From: Schistosoma mansoni
Lineage: Eukaryota > Platyhelminthes > Trematoda > Strigeidida > Schistosomatidae
Assembly (NCBI RefSeq): GCF_000237925.1
Contig: NW_017386148.1
Coordinates: 1 to 64,000 of the forward strand
Length of the DNA stretch: 64,000 nt
Direction of reading: 5' to 3'
The position numbers were made by a program, and so were the translations under genes. The notes beneath the pieces are model-generated. The model was not told the DNA's origin, did no database searches, and saw only the letters and a program-made list of their open reading frames with translations. Within the stretch, counting starts at the first letter, position 1. Each line of letters begins with the position of its first letter. Below, in pieces: positions 45,001-55,059 of this stretch.

Positions 45001-47414
45001 TGCGAAAATAATTATAATTTACTTTCTTACATCCAAACTTGCATTGAAATTTTTGAAGACAAAAGTTACAATTAACTATCAAAACAGATTTATTGACATA
45101 TACTGTATCCAAATAAAAAACTGGAAATGTAGACGGAGATAAACGAAGAATCATGAGTACTTTTCATGTAAAAGTGGTCTAGAATTGAAGTGAGTGTATG
45201 AAGGTGATAACATTAGATGAATGTCTAACTCGAAACAGAATTATTTTGAATACAAAATCTTTTGAGACTTGCATCTATTGTTAATGAATTCGAAAATGCC
45301 TTTCAGTAGACAAAAAATACTAGATCGCTTCTCGGCTCCCTGAGCTACGATTGTGGGCAGTATTTGTTCTTTGTAGTGTAATTTCTCCAACGGTCTACAA
45401 AATGAGACCAATGAAACTACCTGTATTTTTCATCTCCAAACGAGTGCTGTGAGCTTCTTCAACCCCTGTCCACGGGTCGGCCTCGTGTTGCATTACCTCG
45501 AGGATTGGTGTCCCAAATGCTCTGGTACGGCCGAGAGTGGGGAGAGTCCACTCTCCCTCTCGAAATGCTCTCACATGGCCACGTGCACATAACCACTGCA
45601 AGGGAAATCCTACTCACTGCCTTCTCGAGGCGGTGTTGTTTACGAAATTGAGAGGACGAAAAGCAAATGTCCGGCGCTTTAACCGGGTTGGTGGATACGG
45701 AGGATCCGTCTAAGGGGGTTGGAAAACCCCGATTCCAAACCAATGGTGCACATGGGCTCCAGGATCCAAGGACACAAATGGTGTACGAACCTATTGTTAG
45801 TCACCGGCTACTATACAACTGTATCTCCTAAAGTTGCTCCACTGCCTTGTGGATAAGACCTCTACGTCAAAGGCTCGGGGTGTTGCACCCTAGTACAATC
45901 ACCGGCTTCGGTTTGGGCACATGGGCAGTATCCCAGCCCTCACACAAATCGAAGGAACCATGTGACGCATATCTATTTGGTGCCTTCTTGTACCAATGTT
46001 TACGTTTAAATAAATAAACCAACTGACTTGCTGTACCATAACTAACACGATCCACCTTTTTAAAATGATACAGACAAGATGACAGAGGATAAAAAGACAA
46101 GGTGCTTAGCAAAATATGCAGAGATAAGAGATAACCGAAACTTTACAGAAATAGAAGAAAACCAACAGACTTACCATAGCTCGACGAATTGACGGAACGC
46201 AGGGGTAAAAGGTATATGGTGAGGTAACGATGGAGGTGGGTCTGATATTATTTTAGTCATAATAGCAAATTCAATATGGGTCCCAGTATATGGGAAAGAT
46301 CCGGTTGCCAATTCCAATAATGATATTCCAAGTGACCAAATGTCTGCACGAACATCATATGTTGAGTTGTTTAGACGTTCTGGAGCCATATAGCCAGTGC
46401 ATCCCGGCTGCCGCGAACGGGCAATAGAATCCTTAAGAATCCCACTTATCCCGAAGTCACATAACTTAATTACACCTTGGTAACTTAAGAGCATATTAGA
46501 CGGTTTAACGTCTGAAACTTAGTAAAATAAGAACATTACCTCTATGCATAACGTTATGTTTTCGTTTTAAATAGTCCAAAGCAGTGGTAATCTTTGGAAA
46601 AGATCAAGTAGACTGAAATAAACTTACAGCAACTGTCACTTTCCCCAAAACCTTTTCAGGAAATGGACGATGAAGATCATGATACAGCTTATCTAAGCAG
46701 GTTGACATGACTTCCATGCATATCCAAACATCACCCTGGGCATTAAAAAATGGTAAGATAAACTCACTCCGGAGAAGAATATCCCGTAGCACTCGACGAT
46801 ATAAGAGCAATCGAAACATTTCGTAACAATATTTAGATCCATCATGATACGCTTATTTTCCTCTTCATATGTAGATGACACACGCATTTGCTTAACTGCC
46901 ATTACTATGTTGGACTTGGTACGATGTCGCATTTTGTACACAGAGCTACACGTACCGGAACCTAGACAACCTTCGTTTGCAAAATCATCTGTTTTAGCGA
47001 GCAAAACCTAAGCCAAGTATAATAAAAACAACCATTACCTTGTTTCCAAACAATAGGACGCCACTTCTTTTGGTAATTTCTTTTTGCAAAGATTCAAAAT
47101 CATATCTGTGCTGGGTGAGTGATTTAACGATGATACAAACCTATCGTTTTGTTGATTAGTATTAACGGAAACATCTCGCTGTCGACTCTTTGAATGTATT
47201 GCAGGGGATTCAGAACGTTGTCTTTCACATAGCACTACACAAAACGCATTATTATTGAAGCATGAGAATTACAGGCTGTAGGGCGCTGGAAACGGGTGAC
47301 ATTTCTGCGCGGGGAACCGACCGATGTTGAATTGCAAACATCATATCCCGACCCATTTTCAGAAGTCACCAGAAACTGTCGGGCTGAACAACCAACCGAG
47401 AGTTCATTTGACAT
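42068..47414 (-). CDS. MKK7: MAP kinase kinase 7 / Hemipterous orthologue (JNK pathway)
   Basis: Eight minus-strand exons: 47414-47273, 47234-47141, 47105-47039, 47007-46768, 46735-46628, 46591-46540, 46511-46175, 44048-42068; about 1006 aa, all junctions GT/AG and phase-matched. MKK7 phosphorylates JNK on Thr and Tyr in the cytoplasm. The pre-kinase segment [17 protein letters not shown] resembles the matching MKK7 segment. Kinase domain: glycine loop [11 protein letters not shown] (117-127), AVKQM Lys about 140, [18 protein letters not shown] (Asp about 235), CDFGISG (253-258), activation segment [11 protein letters not shown] (262-272), [19 protein letters not shown], and [11 protein letters not shown]. 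Details fit MKK7 better than MKK4 or MKK3/6. The second activation-loop site is Ser rather than the usual Thr. A tail of about 620 aa, Ser-rich with [18 protein letters not shown] and a Tyr run, recalls the long tail of insect Hep rather than the short vertebrate one. Introns 1-6 are 28-38 nt; intron 7 is 2.1 kb. Confidence 0.9.
44766..44834 (+). repeat. Element X, head fragment
   Basis: Contains ATTGGTACAGGTGGGCACC and ATGTATGCGCTACACAAA, matching the heads at 10000-10060, 54835-54870 and 58196-58264. No body follows. Confidence 0.55.
45526..46020 (-). repeat. Element X, the most complete copy
   Basis: On the minus strand the head (TTTATTTATTTAAACGTAAA, ATTGGTACAAGAAGGCACC, ATATGCGTCACA) runs without interruption into the body (GTGTGAGGGCTGGGATACTG, CCGAGCCTTTGACG, CAAGGCAGTGGAGCA, GTGCACCATTGGTTTGG, GAGAGGGAGAGTGGACTCTC, CTCGGCCGTACC). 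It shows the uninterrupted arrangement and so defines the unit, about 490 bp. It may extend further down to about 45430. There is no RT, transposase or tRNA head, so its class is unknown. Confidence 0.7.
46512..47272 (-). other. Six micro-introns of the MKK7 gene (28-38 nt)
   Basis: Intron positions and lengths: 47235-47272 (38), 47106-47140 (35), 47008-47038 (31), 46736-46767 (32), 46592-46627 (36), 46512-46539 (28). All are GT/AG, and each removal rejoins the expected kinase sequence. Examples are [12 protein letters not shown] across 46592-46627 and HR/DVKPSN across 46512-46539. The 28-nt intron is close to the shortest spliceosomal introns known in animals. Confidence 0.85.
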
Positions 47415-48540
47415 AGGTAGACTACTGCGCCATAAAAATATTAGCTGCTGATGGGCTTAAACAACATTGATCATATCAAAAGTATTTTGTAAAGGAAGCG
47501 ACAGAGATCATGCCCATAGGACGAATAATATGTCTATCTGTGAGTTACTGCATCAGCGAATTCAAGTGGTGCCAAACAATAACACGTAAGTTATGCAGGT
47601 AATCACCATCACATATAAATTGAATGGTTTAAGATCAATGGTCATTAAGCAATATAAATAAGGTCATTTTACTGATAAAAATTGAATTCTACAATCTTCG
47701 TACCTAGAAGGTCGAACGCTGTGCGCATCTCTCATTTCAGTTTTCATCTGGCATACCACAGCCATGGGGATTATCAAAAAACGATTAAAATGTCACAGAT
47801 GTTCAGGTCTTAACAACTCTTTTGCTCGTAATCAAAGACACCAACACAGTCAAGTAAGAAGTCAGAAATGGAGAGTTTCGATGAAGATGGTCTATGTGTG
47901 AAGCTTGTTGTTGTGAGGAATGTGTAGTCCTGAGCACCCAATCTTGACCCGATGAGGGTGCCGGGTCGAGAGGATCCAACTAAGGGCTTTTTCAGTGAAA
48001 TTAATGGGGTTATTATCAACGTCAAAAACCTAAAGAGCTATTGATTTTGGGATTTATTCACTGTTACAGCTCACCCCCTCATGGCGGGGTAGTGATGACC
48101 CTAAGATGTGGCCAGCCACAAGTTTGAACCCGACGAGTGGATAAGCACTCTTCTGATAGCTTGATATGTTATGCACCGTCTGGTCCTCTTTCATAACTTT
48201 AAGGAGTCATCTAGTACAATATGATAAGGAAAAACAGGTAGAATGAAACTTTCAACTTATCGTAAACTTCGTCTGTTTTCTAACTTTTCCAGACGTATTG
48301 AATACGAAAAAAAGGCTACGTTAATGCATGTCGAATTACATCCGTACATGCGTAATGACACAAGATAGGCTAAAGAAGAAAATAAACTCATACGCATACG
48401 TTTCGCAAACATGCAATAGCGTGAAAACGATCTCTGCAGAATGGGTTTTTGCTTATATTTTGAAAAAAACAAATAAACGTATACACATATAAACAAGCAT
48501 ATTAGCAACGAAATGATTTTTCGCTGTTTTGGATGAAAAA
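47415..48540. other. Upstream of MKK7; unassigned
   Basis: Should include the promoter and 5' UTR of the minus-strand MKK7 gene. No promoter element is convincing. The stretch 47800-48200 has higher GC and a repeat-like look (CTCACCCCCTCATGGCGGGG) but no second copy in this window. Confidence 0.4.
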
Positions 48541-51500
48541 TATTTGAGTGTGAGCATATTAAAAAATTTGTTGCTTTCGTTTTTTGACACAACGCAAAGA
48601 AAAACCGAGATATGCCAAAATTGTTTCACTCTGAAGGATCCTTCGTATGCTTTTCGGAGTTGTCGTCGAAGTGAGTTGCGAAGTACAAAATATGTGTACT
48701 ATATCATATGACAGGATGAATGAATATATCCGTTGACTGCGATCAAGTGGAAACAGGTTTAACTGAACACACTGTGTATGTAAATCTATTCGTGTAAGAA
48801 TTCGGATCCATATTCTTTGGAGAAGATGAAGGATCCACGAATTCTCTAGGAAGTCGGGGTGTCGTTCGATAGACGGGTTGAGCTGCAGTGTATCCAATGT
48901 CAGCTTACATTGTGTTGAGAATACCAAATAAAACGAGTGAAAGAGCGTCAGTCCAATGTATAATTTTTGCAGCTGATAGTGAATCATTAATCTGTCCGTG
49001 AAAGCGTTCCACCAACCTATTTGCTTGTCAGTAGTAGACGGTCGTATGGTATAGCGTTATTCCTAATAGTGTATTCAGATAACGGAAAAGTCCAGATTCA
49101 AACTGGCTTCCACGGTATGTAGTGATAGTTGAATGGCTACCCATCGTTCGACGAAGGCGCTGGCCACTGTTTCAGTAGTAATGTCCTTAATAGGTACTAC
49201 TTCTGACCATCGAGTGAAACAGTCTACGCAGGTTAAAAGGTAAGAGTATCCATTTGAATCTGGTAAAGGTCCTACCAAATTCAGATGAACATGGTCGAAA
49301 CGAGCATCAGGAGTTTTGAACGAGACGAAGGGACATTCGTTGTGTCTGATCATTTTAGATTTCTGGTAGCTCACACAGGAGCATGCCCACATCCTTATAT
49401 CTTTATTCATACCAGGCCAACAAAATCGTTGTGCAACGTATTGAAGAGGTTGCGCCGATAATGGTTCTGCACAATTGGGAGATCTATATCCGTAGATGTG
49501 CCACATAGTAAGGTTTCCTTACCTGTTCACATCAGTTTAATGTACAGTTTCACGGTTGTTGAGGCTAACTCGTGCTGAAGATCAGTGTCTTCCTTTTGAA
49601 GCTGAGTAAGTTTAAGAAGGTCGATTCTTTTGAAACTGTTCAAGGAAGCTACATGAGACAAGGCATCCTCAACTACATTGTTTGCCCCGGAAATGTGTTG
49701 TATATCTGGAGTAAATCGCAAAATGTAATCCAGTTGATGAGACTGTCTAGGGGAGTGCTTGTCTGTAGATTAACCTAAAGAGAAAGTAAGAGGTTTGTCC
49801 TCAGTGAAAAGAGTGAACTCTCAGTCTTCAGTAGAGTGTCCGAAGTGCCATACATCACAATGTTTGGCCTGGAGTTCCATGACCGAAGTGCTGTACCTCG
49901 ATTCAGTGTCTAGCAACCGTCTTAAGAAGAACGCTAAAGGTTCCTAGGTGTGGTTAACCAATTGTTGCAAGACTCCTCCGACTGCCAAATTGGATGCGTC
50001 TACTGCGATGCCAATGAGTATTTCGGTGTCCTGGTGTACGAGCTATGCTGCTTTGGCTATCAGTTTCTTCATTGTTTCTTTTCACGATGTCCAATTTGTT
50101 GATTGCCCCATTTCCACAAAGTTAGTAGATTAAGGGTCTAATAAGAGACGCGCGATTCGGTATGAACTGTCTATCCAAAAATACTAAGCTATTAAATATG
50201 AGTGGTTGTTTGATTGTGGTCGGATCTGGGTTATCCAAAATGACCTCCACTTTTCTTTTCAGAGGTCGGATGCCTTGGGCATTATTTGTATATCCGAGAA
50301 AATCTAGAGTCAGTGCCAATATGACATTTCTGAATGTTTACATTAATGCCATTTTCGCAGTCGTTCAAAACAATGTTCAGATGCTGGAGATGAGATTCTC
50401 TGTCCGAACTTGTAATCAAGCAGTCATCAACATACCCATGTACGAAGTCAAGACCTCGAAAAACATCACTAACAAATCTCTGAAGAGTTTATTCAGCATT
50501 GCTTAAGCCGAAAGGCATGTGTAAACGTTTTTAGAGGCCAAAAGGTGTGATGATAGCGGTTTTGGGAATGTTGGCAGTAGCCATAGGATTTGGTTATAGG
50601 CATTAACCAAGTCGATTTTCCAAAAGACAGTTGTACCTTTCAATGTAGCTGTCAAATCGTGAATGTGAGACGACGGGTAACTATTAGGAATGGTTTTCAC
50701 ATTCAACCACTGATAGTCACCAGTTGGACGCCAATCATTACTGTCCTTTTCGAGGGACGTGCACAAGGGAGATGCCTATGGTTGTTTGATGGCCAAATGA
50801 TTACTGAGTCTATCATATAATCGAATTCGTTTTTAGCCAACCCCGACTATTCGGGAGCTAGTCGGTGCGCTTCCGAGAGTACAGGTGGTCCTGTAGTCGT
50901 GATGTGACTTGTAACATTGATGGTTACGCATGACAATCTCGGTTGTGTCTTGTATATCTCGGAGCACTTATCAAATATTTGTTGGTAGTATGGACCGATT
51001 TTGTGTTTTACTGTGACTGCAGGTAATCTAAAACCGAGAAAATAAGTTACACAAACAGTAAAATTTGTACTTAGATATACTGTCCTCCGTTTCGCACGTG
51101 TCGACGAGTAGATTATGATGTTCTAGCAAGTCTATACCAATGACTGAGATGGAAAAATCTGCAACAAAGAAGATTTTCTCAAATCCATGTTAAGGTGCAC
51201 AAATCGCTGACCGTATGTGCCTATCCGTTTCCCATTTTATCGCCTGTAAGTTGAAAACTGCTTCGAGCACTTGTTTGTTATGATTCTCAGGAAGAACGTT
51301 AACTTCTGCTCCCGTTTCGACTAGGTAGATAAATTTCGTAACCACATCAGTGACGTATTACAGACGGCTATGGTAGCCTTAAACGCGTGCCGGCTGAGAA
51401 GTTTCCTGAAACGTTTTTCTTGTCGGTTGGTTTGGAGCTCGGAAATTTGGAGGGCATTCTGCAATTTCAAAATTTTCCGTACTGATTATGATACCAGCAC

Positions 51501-51688
51501 CAGTCAGGATCATCTGTCTCTTGTGATCTAGAGACAAATCGTTTTCGTGAAGGACTCCTTCGAGGAGTTTGCGAGCATCTACGATAATGACGAAAATCAA
51601 GTTAGCGTGTCAGAGTATGTCGTAGTTCTGTAACGTTATTTTCTTGTCAGTCGAAGATTTTCTTTGGCTGAGTAGACCTCAGAGTTAG

Positions 51689-52348
51689 AAGTTCTGGTGA
51701 TCACAATTGATTGATCACTGGGTGGTGACCAATGTCGTGCGTGTCAAGTCCTTCTTAGTTCTGATCGAATGCTATCGATCAAGTTGCAATGTGGCCACCA
51801 GTCTAGGTGACTCGACACTGCATGCGCTATATATATTGAGGTAAGATGGTGGTTGGAGATGGTCAACAGGAAACCCTGGACCCGGGTTTCGTGATACTTG
51901 GCACTCGTCAGCAAGGTGTACCTGTAATCTTGAGGGAACTGATGCTCCCTGGCGGATCGATAGCATTTGATAAGCACTAAGAAGGACTTTTCTCGCATGA
52001 CATTGATCACCACCCAGTGATCAATCAATTGTGATTACATCTCAGTCCTACATGAGGTCGGTCGCGGCCCGAATAGCTCAGTNNNNNNNNNNNNNNNNNN
52101 NNNNNNNNNNNNNNNNNNNNNNNNNNNNNNNNNNNNNNNNNNNNNNNNNNNNNNNNNNNNNNNNNNNNNNNNNNNNNNNNNNNNNNNNNNNNNNNNNNNN
52201 NNNNNNNNNNNNNNNNNNNNNNNNNNNNNNNNNNNNNNNNNNNNNNNNNNNNNNNNNNNNNNNNNNNNNNNNNNNNNNNNNNAAACCCGGGTCCAGGGTT
52301 TCCTGTTGACCACCTCCAACCACCACCTTACCTCAAGTTCTGGTGATC
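51689..52348. repeat. Inverted SINE pair inserted in the gypsy fossil, with 14-bp target duplication
   Basis: The direct repeat AAGTTCTGGTGATC occurs at 51689-51702 and 52335-52348 and bounds a 632-base insert that includes a 200-base gap. Within it, 51703-51790 is inverted at about 51960-52036 (GATCACTGGGTGGTGA shared), and 51837-51893 is inverted at 52283-52334 (ACCCGGGTCCAGGGTTTCC). A tRNA A-box start, CCCGAATAGCTCAGT (52068-52082), runs into the gap in plus orientation. The insert therefore looks like SINE copies in opposite orientation that landed together. Confidence 0.7.
52083..52282. other. Assembly gap (200 N)
   Basis: Exactly 200 Ns, immediately after a tRNA-like A box and flanked by inverted repeats. 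Confidence 0.98.
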
Positions 52349-52900
52349 TCCGGAATTCAGTCAGCAGATTCAGTCAGCTTGTCTACAGCGTTCTTTTGAA
52401 GTGAGACAAGCACTGCATATACCTGCTGAGTAAGCTTACATAAGAGGTGTCTAAACTGACCCTCTTCAAAAGTCCGTTGCCCAGTGACCTCTCTCAATCG
52501 TAGTAACATGTCCTTTGCTAAGACATGTTGCGGATCAATGTTGTGGAAGAGTTTGTCTAACCTCTGTCACTCGGTTAGATCTCCACGCTTAAGAACATCC
52601 TTTTTCAGTTTCGTAAGGTTCCGAAGCGTCATTAGTAAACATACTAGGTGTGATTTACTTGTTGACATCGCGTTGCAGTGCTTATACTATTGAGGGGAGT
52701 TGTGCACATGTATTTGATATACAGTGCTGGCGAACGTCAGCTTCTGCGTAGCAGAGCCAGGCCTCGATATTGCAGGGCCAAAATGGCTGGGGTGAAATAG
52801 TCTTGATCTTGAATAACTTAGGAGTCTGTTCCACCTTGATGAATATATAGTATATTATTGAACGAGAAAAAACTGTCCGAAAATATGAAAACAAAAAATG

Positions 52901-54290
52901 ATATATAGTGTTTCAATGAGAAACAGACTCACAGTTTACTAATTGGTGTACTAGATTTCATCGGGATCACCACCAAAGACGATAGAAGTATTCAAAGTTT
53001 GTCAACATCTGAACTAATAATAAATTCTATAATCGAAGCGTCCCAACTCAGCCAAATTGGAACTCAGAAGTGAAGAGGCTCAAAGACATACTTGATAGGT
53101 TATCGATATATCGAGAAGCGATCAATCTAAGCTGGTTAACCGCTGTAGGAGATGTGTTACACGGAGTACTCACTCGTGACATAGAGCCTTGAGCTAAATG
53201 AGTCTGATAAAACTAATGTAGTCTGCATCAAATCCAGAAGACTTACAGAGTTATTGATTTTGGGGGATTTATTTACCTCTACAGACTCTTACTAGTCCTG
53301 ACATATTTATTGTCCTTACATGCCTATTTAAAGTTAGGGGAATGACTTGGGCCACCTATTTAAGAAAAACGATACCAGTATCTCAAATTTTCATCAGAAA
53401 AATTTTCTGTCTGGTATGCTTGCTTTACAAGGATTGAAGGATTGAAGAAGTGCAGATTAGCGGGAGCGATTAACTGTAACGATACAGGGTTAGTGAATGG
53501 TAGTCTTGGTGCTATTTTTGACATTATAGTGAGCTCGCTCCTATTTAAGCTTCTCCTCCCCCCAAATCTTCATCAGGTTCATTAAGTTTACCAGAATTTT
53601 AGTGGGTTATGTTAACACGCAGGAAATGTGCTGGTTTTGAGTTGGTTTTAATTCAGGTCATTAGAAATAAAATTATGCTTTTCAACCATGCTGGTGACAA
53701 TCACGAAAGTTACATCCATAGCAGTATCAAAAGTAGTCTTCATTGATTATTATGGAGTCCTAGAAGTATTTATCACACCGAAGGAAGCTTTAGTTTTCTT
53801 CCTTCTGAAATTACGTGATGCACATGTATTCCTAGGCTCATAAACATCAGCTAAGACAGAGCATTAGTAAGTGGACTTTTCACCAAAACTTGTTTTCTTT
53901 ATGTAGCTGTTAGCTCAGAAATAATCAGGTCTTATGTCATGCAGTCAAGCATGTCATTTGTTTTCTATATGGATAGTGAATTCAACTCCTCACTACTTTT
54001 GTGTACAGTAAGGTGCCAGGGTATGTTGTTCAGAGTCACATAATAAAGACTTGATTTCAGTCATTTAAATTGCTTTGCACTTCTTTGGATCAAACGATTC
54101 ACATGTGAGTCTTGTCACACTCCTTTTATGACTAGTTCAGAAGTTTGTTGATGTTCGTTGTTGGTCCCTTTACTGCATCTCGAATTACTTTTTAATGTCA
54201 AGGTTTTCAAAGTCATTTCGGTCTGTGCAATAATTGTTTTGCGTCCACTTTTTAAATGACATTGCTATGACACCGATATATTTCTTTTCG
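52901..54290. other. Unassigned intergenic DNA
   Basis: No gene is recognised. A stretch near 53240-53290 (ATTGATTTTGGGGGATTTATT) resembles 48042-48072 (ATTGATTTTGGGATTTATTC). This could be a trace of terminal repeats of the gypsy fossil, but the similarity is short and the positions do not fit well. Confidence 0.35.
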
Positions 54291-54292
54291 GC

Positions 54293-54505
54293 CGTCAGTC
54301 AGTCAGTCACAACGTAGAACTTCGTACGTACGTACATCAGTTCGAGTTGCCATACCACATTAGCATAGAGATGAAGTTGTCGATTCAAATCCCATATTGG
54401 TAGAAGTAGTAAGAGTATAAGTATTATGTGAAAGATAAGGGTTTGAAGATGTTATTGAAGGAGTATAATCCAGTGAAATAAATTTGGAAAGAGAAAAAAG
54501 ATAGA
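54293..54505 (-). mobile_element. RTE-clade LINE 3' tail, tail-only copy
   Basis: Nearly identical over about 200 bp to 63383-63595. It begins with the complement of the GACTGACTGA...CGTACGTACGTA tail and stops before any coding sequence. This is an extremely 5'-truncated but young-looking insertion. Confidence 0.75.
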
Positions 54506-54834
54506 GACAGTACATTATGGATCTCACCAGATGACGTATGTGGCTCTTATCTGTCCTATACTTAGTCACCACTCGTAGTGATAATTTTAATCAAGTATCC
54601 TCCAATTGTGGGTAGAAGTAATCATAGCGTCCTCATATTCAAGTTGGTTACTGCTAGATAACACCCCGGCCCACCCCAATATATGAAAGATAGACGTAAA
54701 GACGATCAGCTCTGTGGCCTTAACTGAGGCCTAAGAAATATGCACAGGAGTACCATTACATGTTATGGATTCAGTTCTGCCAGTCGTAGAGCTAAGCAAC
54801 TCAACCATTTATGCCCTGGAAAGTTCCTTATTAT

Positions 54835-54869
54835 TTATTTATTTAGACAAATATTGGTACAAAGGAGCA

Positions 54870-54917
<48 letters not shown>

Positions 54918-54957
54918 CACACAAATCTCATTTAATTTGCGTGAGGGCTGTGCCTAA
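54835..54957 (+). repeat. Element X head with an internal (TA)n expansion
   Basis: ATTGGTACAAAGGAGCACCA is followed by about 21 TA units (54872-54913) where other copies read GATACATATGCGCC. It then continues ATGCGCCACACAAATCTCAT...GCGTGAGGGCTGTG, showing head and start of body contiguous, before diverging. Confidence 0.65.
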
Positions 54958-55059
54958 AAAGTTCTGGTGAAGAAAAAGCAGTTCTATCTCCGGATAAACT
55001 GGAAGATTCAACTACTATTTGGGAAAGAAAAAATAAACATTGGAACGTCATCATCAATC

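Larger units (their letters stand above)
44049..46174 (-). other. Long intron 7 of the MKK7 gene, containing repeat insertions
   Basis: A 2.1-kb intron splits codon Cys within VEL-C-LTKDH (donor TG/GTAAGT, acceptor TTTTTAG). It contains a complete element X (45526-46020, minus) and a head-only element X (44766-44834, plus). No exon was recognised inside it. Confidence 0.75.
48550..52900 (-). mobile_element. Broken Ty3/gypsy-type LTR retrotransposon fossil
   Basis: Minus-strand remains in gag-pol order: gag-like sequence (about 52350-52890), protease and zinc-finger region (about 51000-51600), reverse transcriptase (about 50120-50840), RNase H end (about 49530-49720), and integrase with its core and C-terminal end (about 48560-49506). 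Integrase after RNase H is the Ty3/gypsy arrangement; Boudicca and Saci-type elements of schistosomes are the likely relatives. It is broken in many places, with no long open frame left, so it is an old inactive copy. Terminal repeats could not be established. A separate SINE-like insertion with its own target duplication sits at 51703-52334. Confidence 0.8.

Noticed and set aside
46693-46767. Kinase ORF reading on into [11 protein letters not shown]
   Set aside because: This is translation of the 32-nt intron; the true continuation is [10 protein letters not shown] after the acceptor.
47035-47140. Reading [18 protein letters not shown] as MKK7 N-terminus
   Set aside because: Removing the 35-nt intron 47106-47140 shifts to the frame [16 protein letters not shown], which matches MKK7; the longer frame is a shadow.
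48042-53290. Short similarity between 48042-48072 and 53242-53272 as terminal repeats of the gypsy fossil
   Set aside because: Only about 30 bases match and the positions relative to the internal region do not fit a normal LTR pair; kept as a possibility only.
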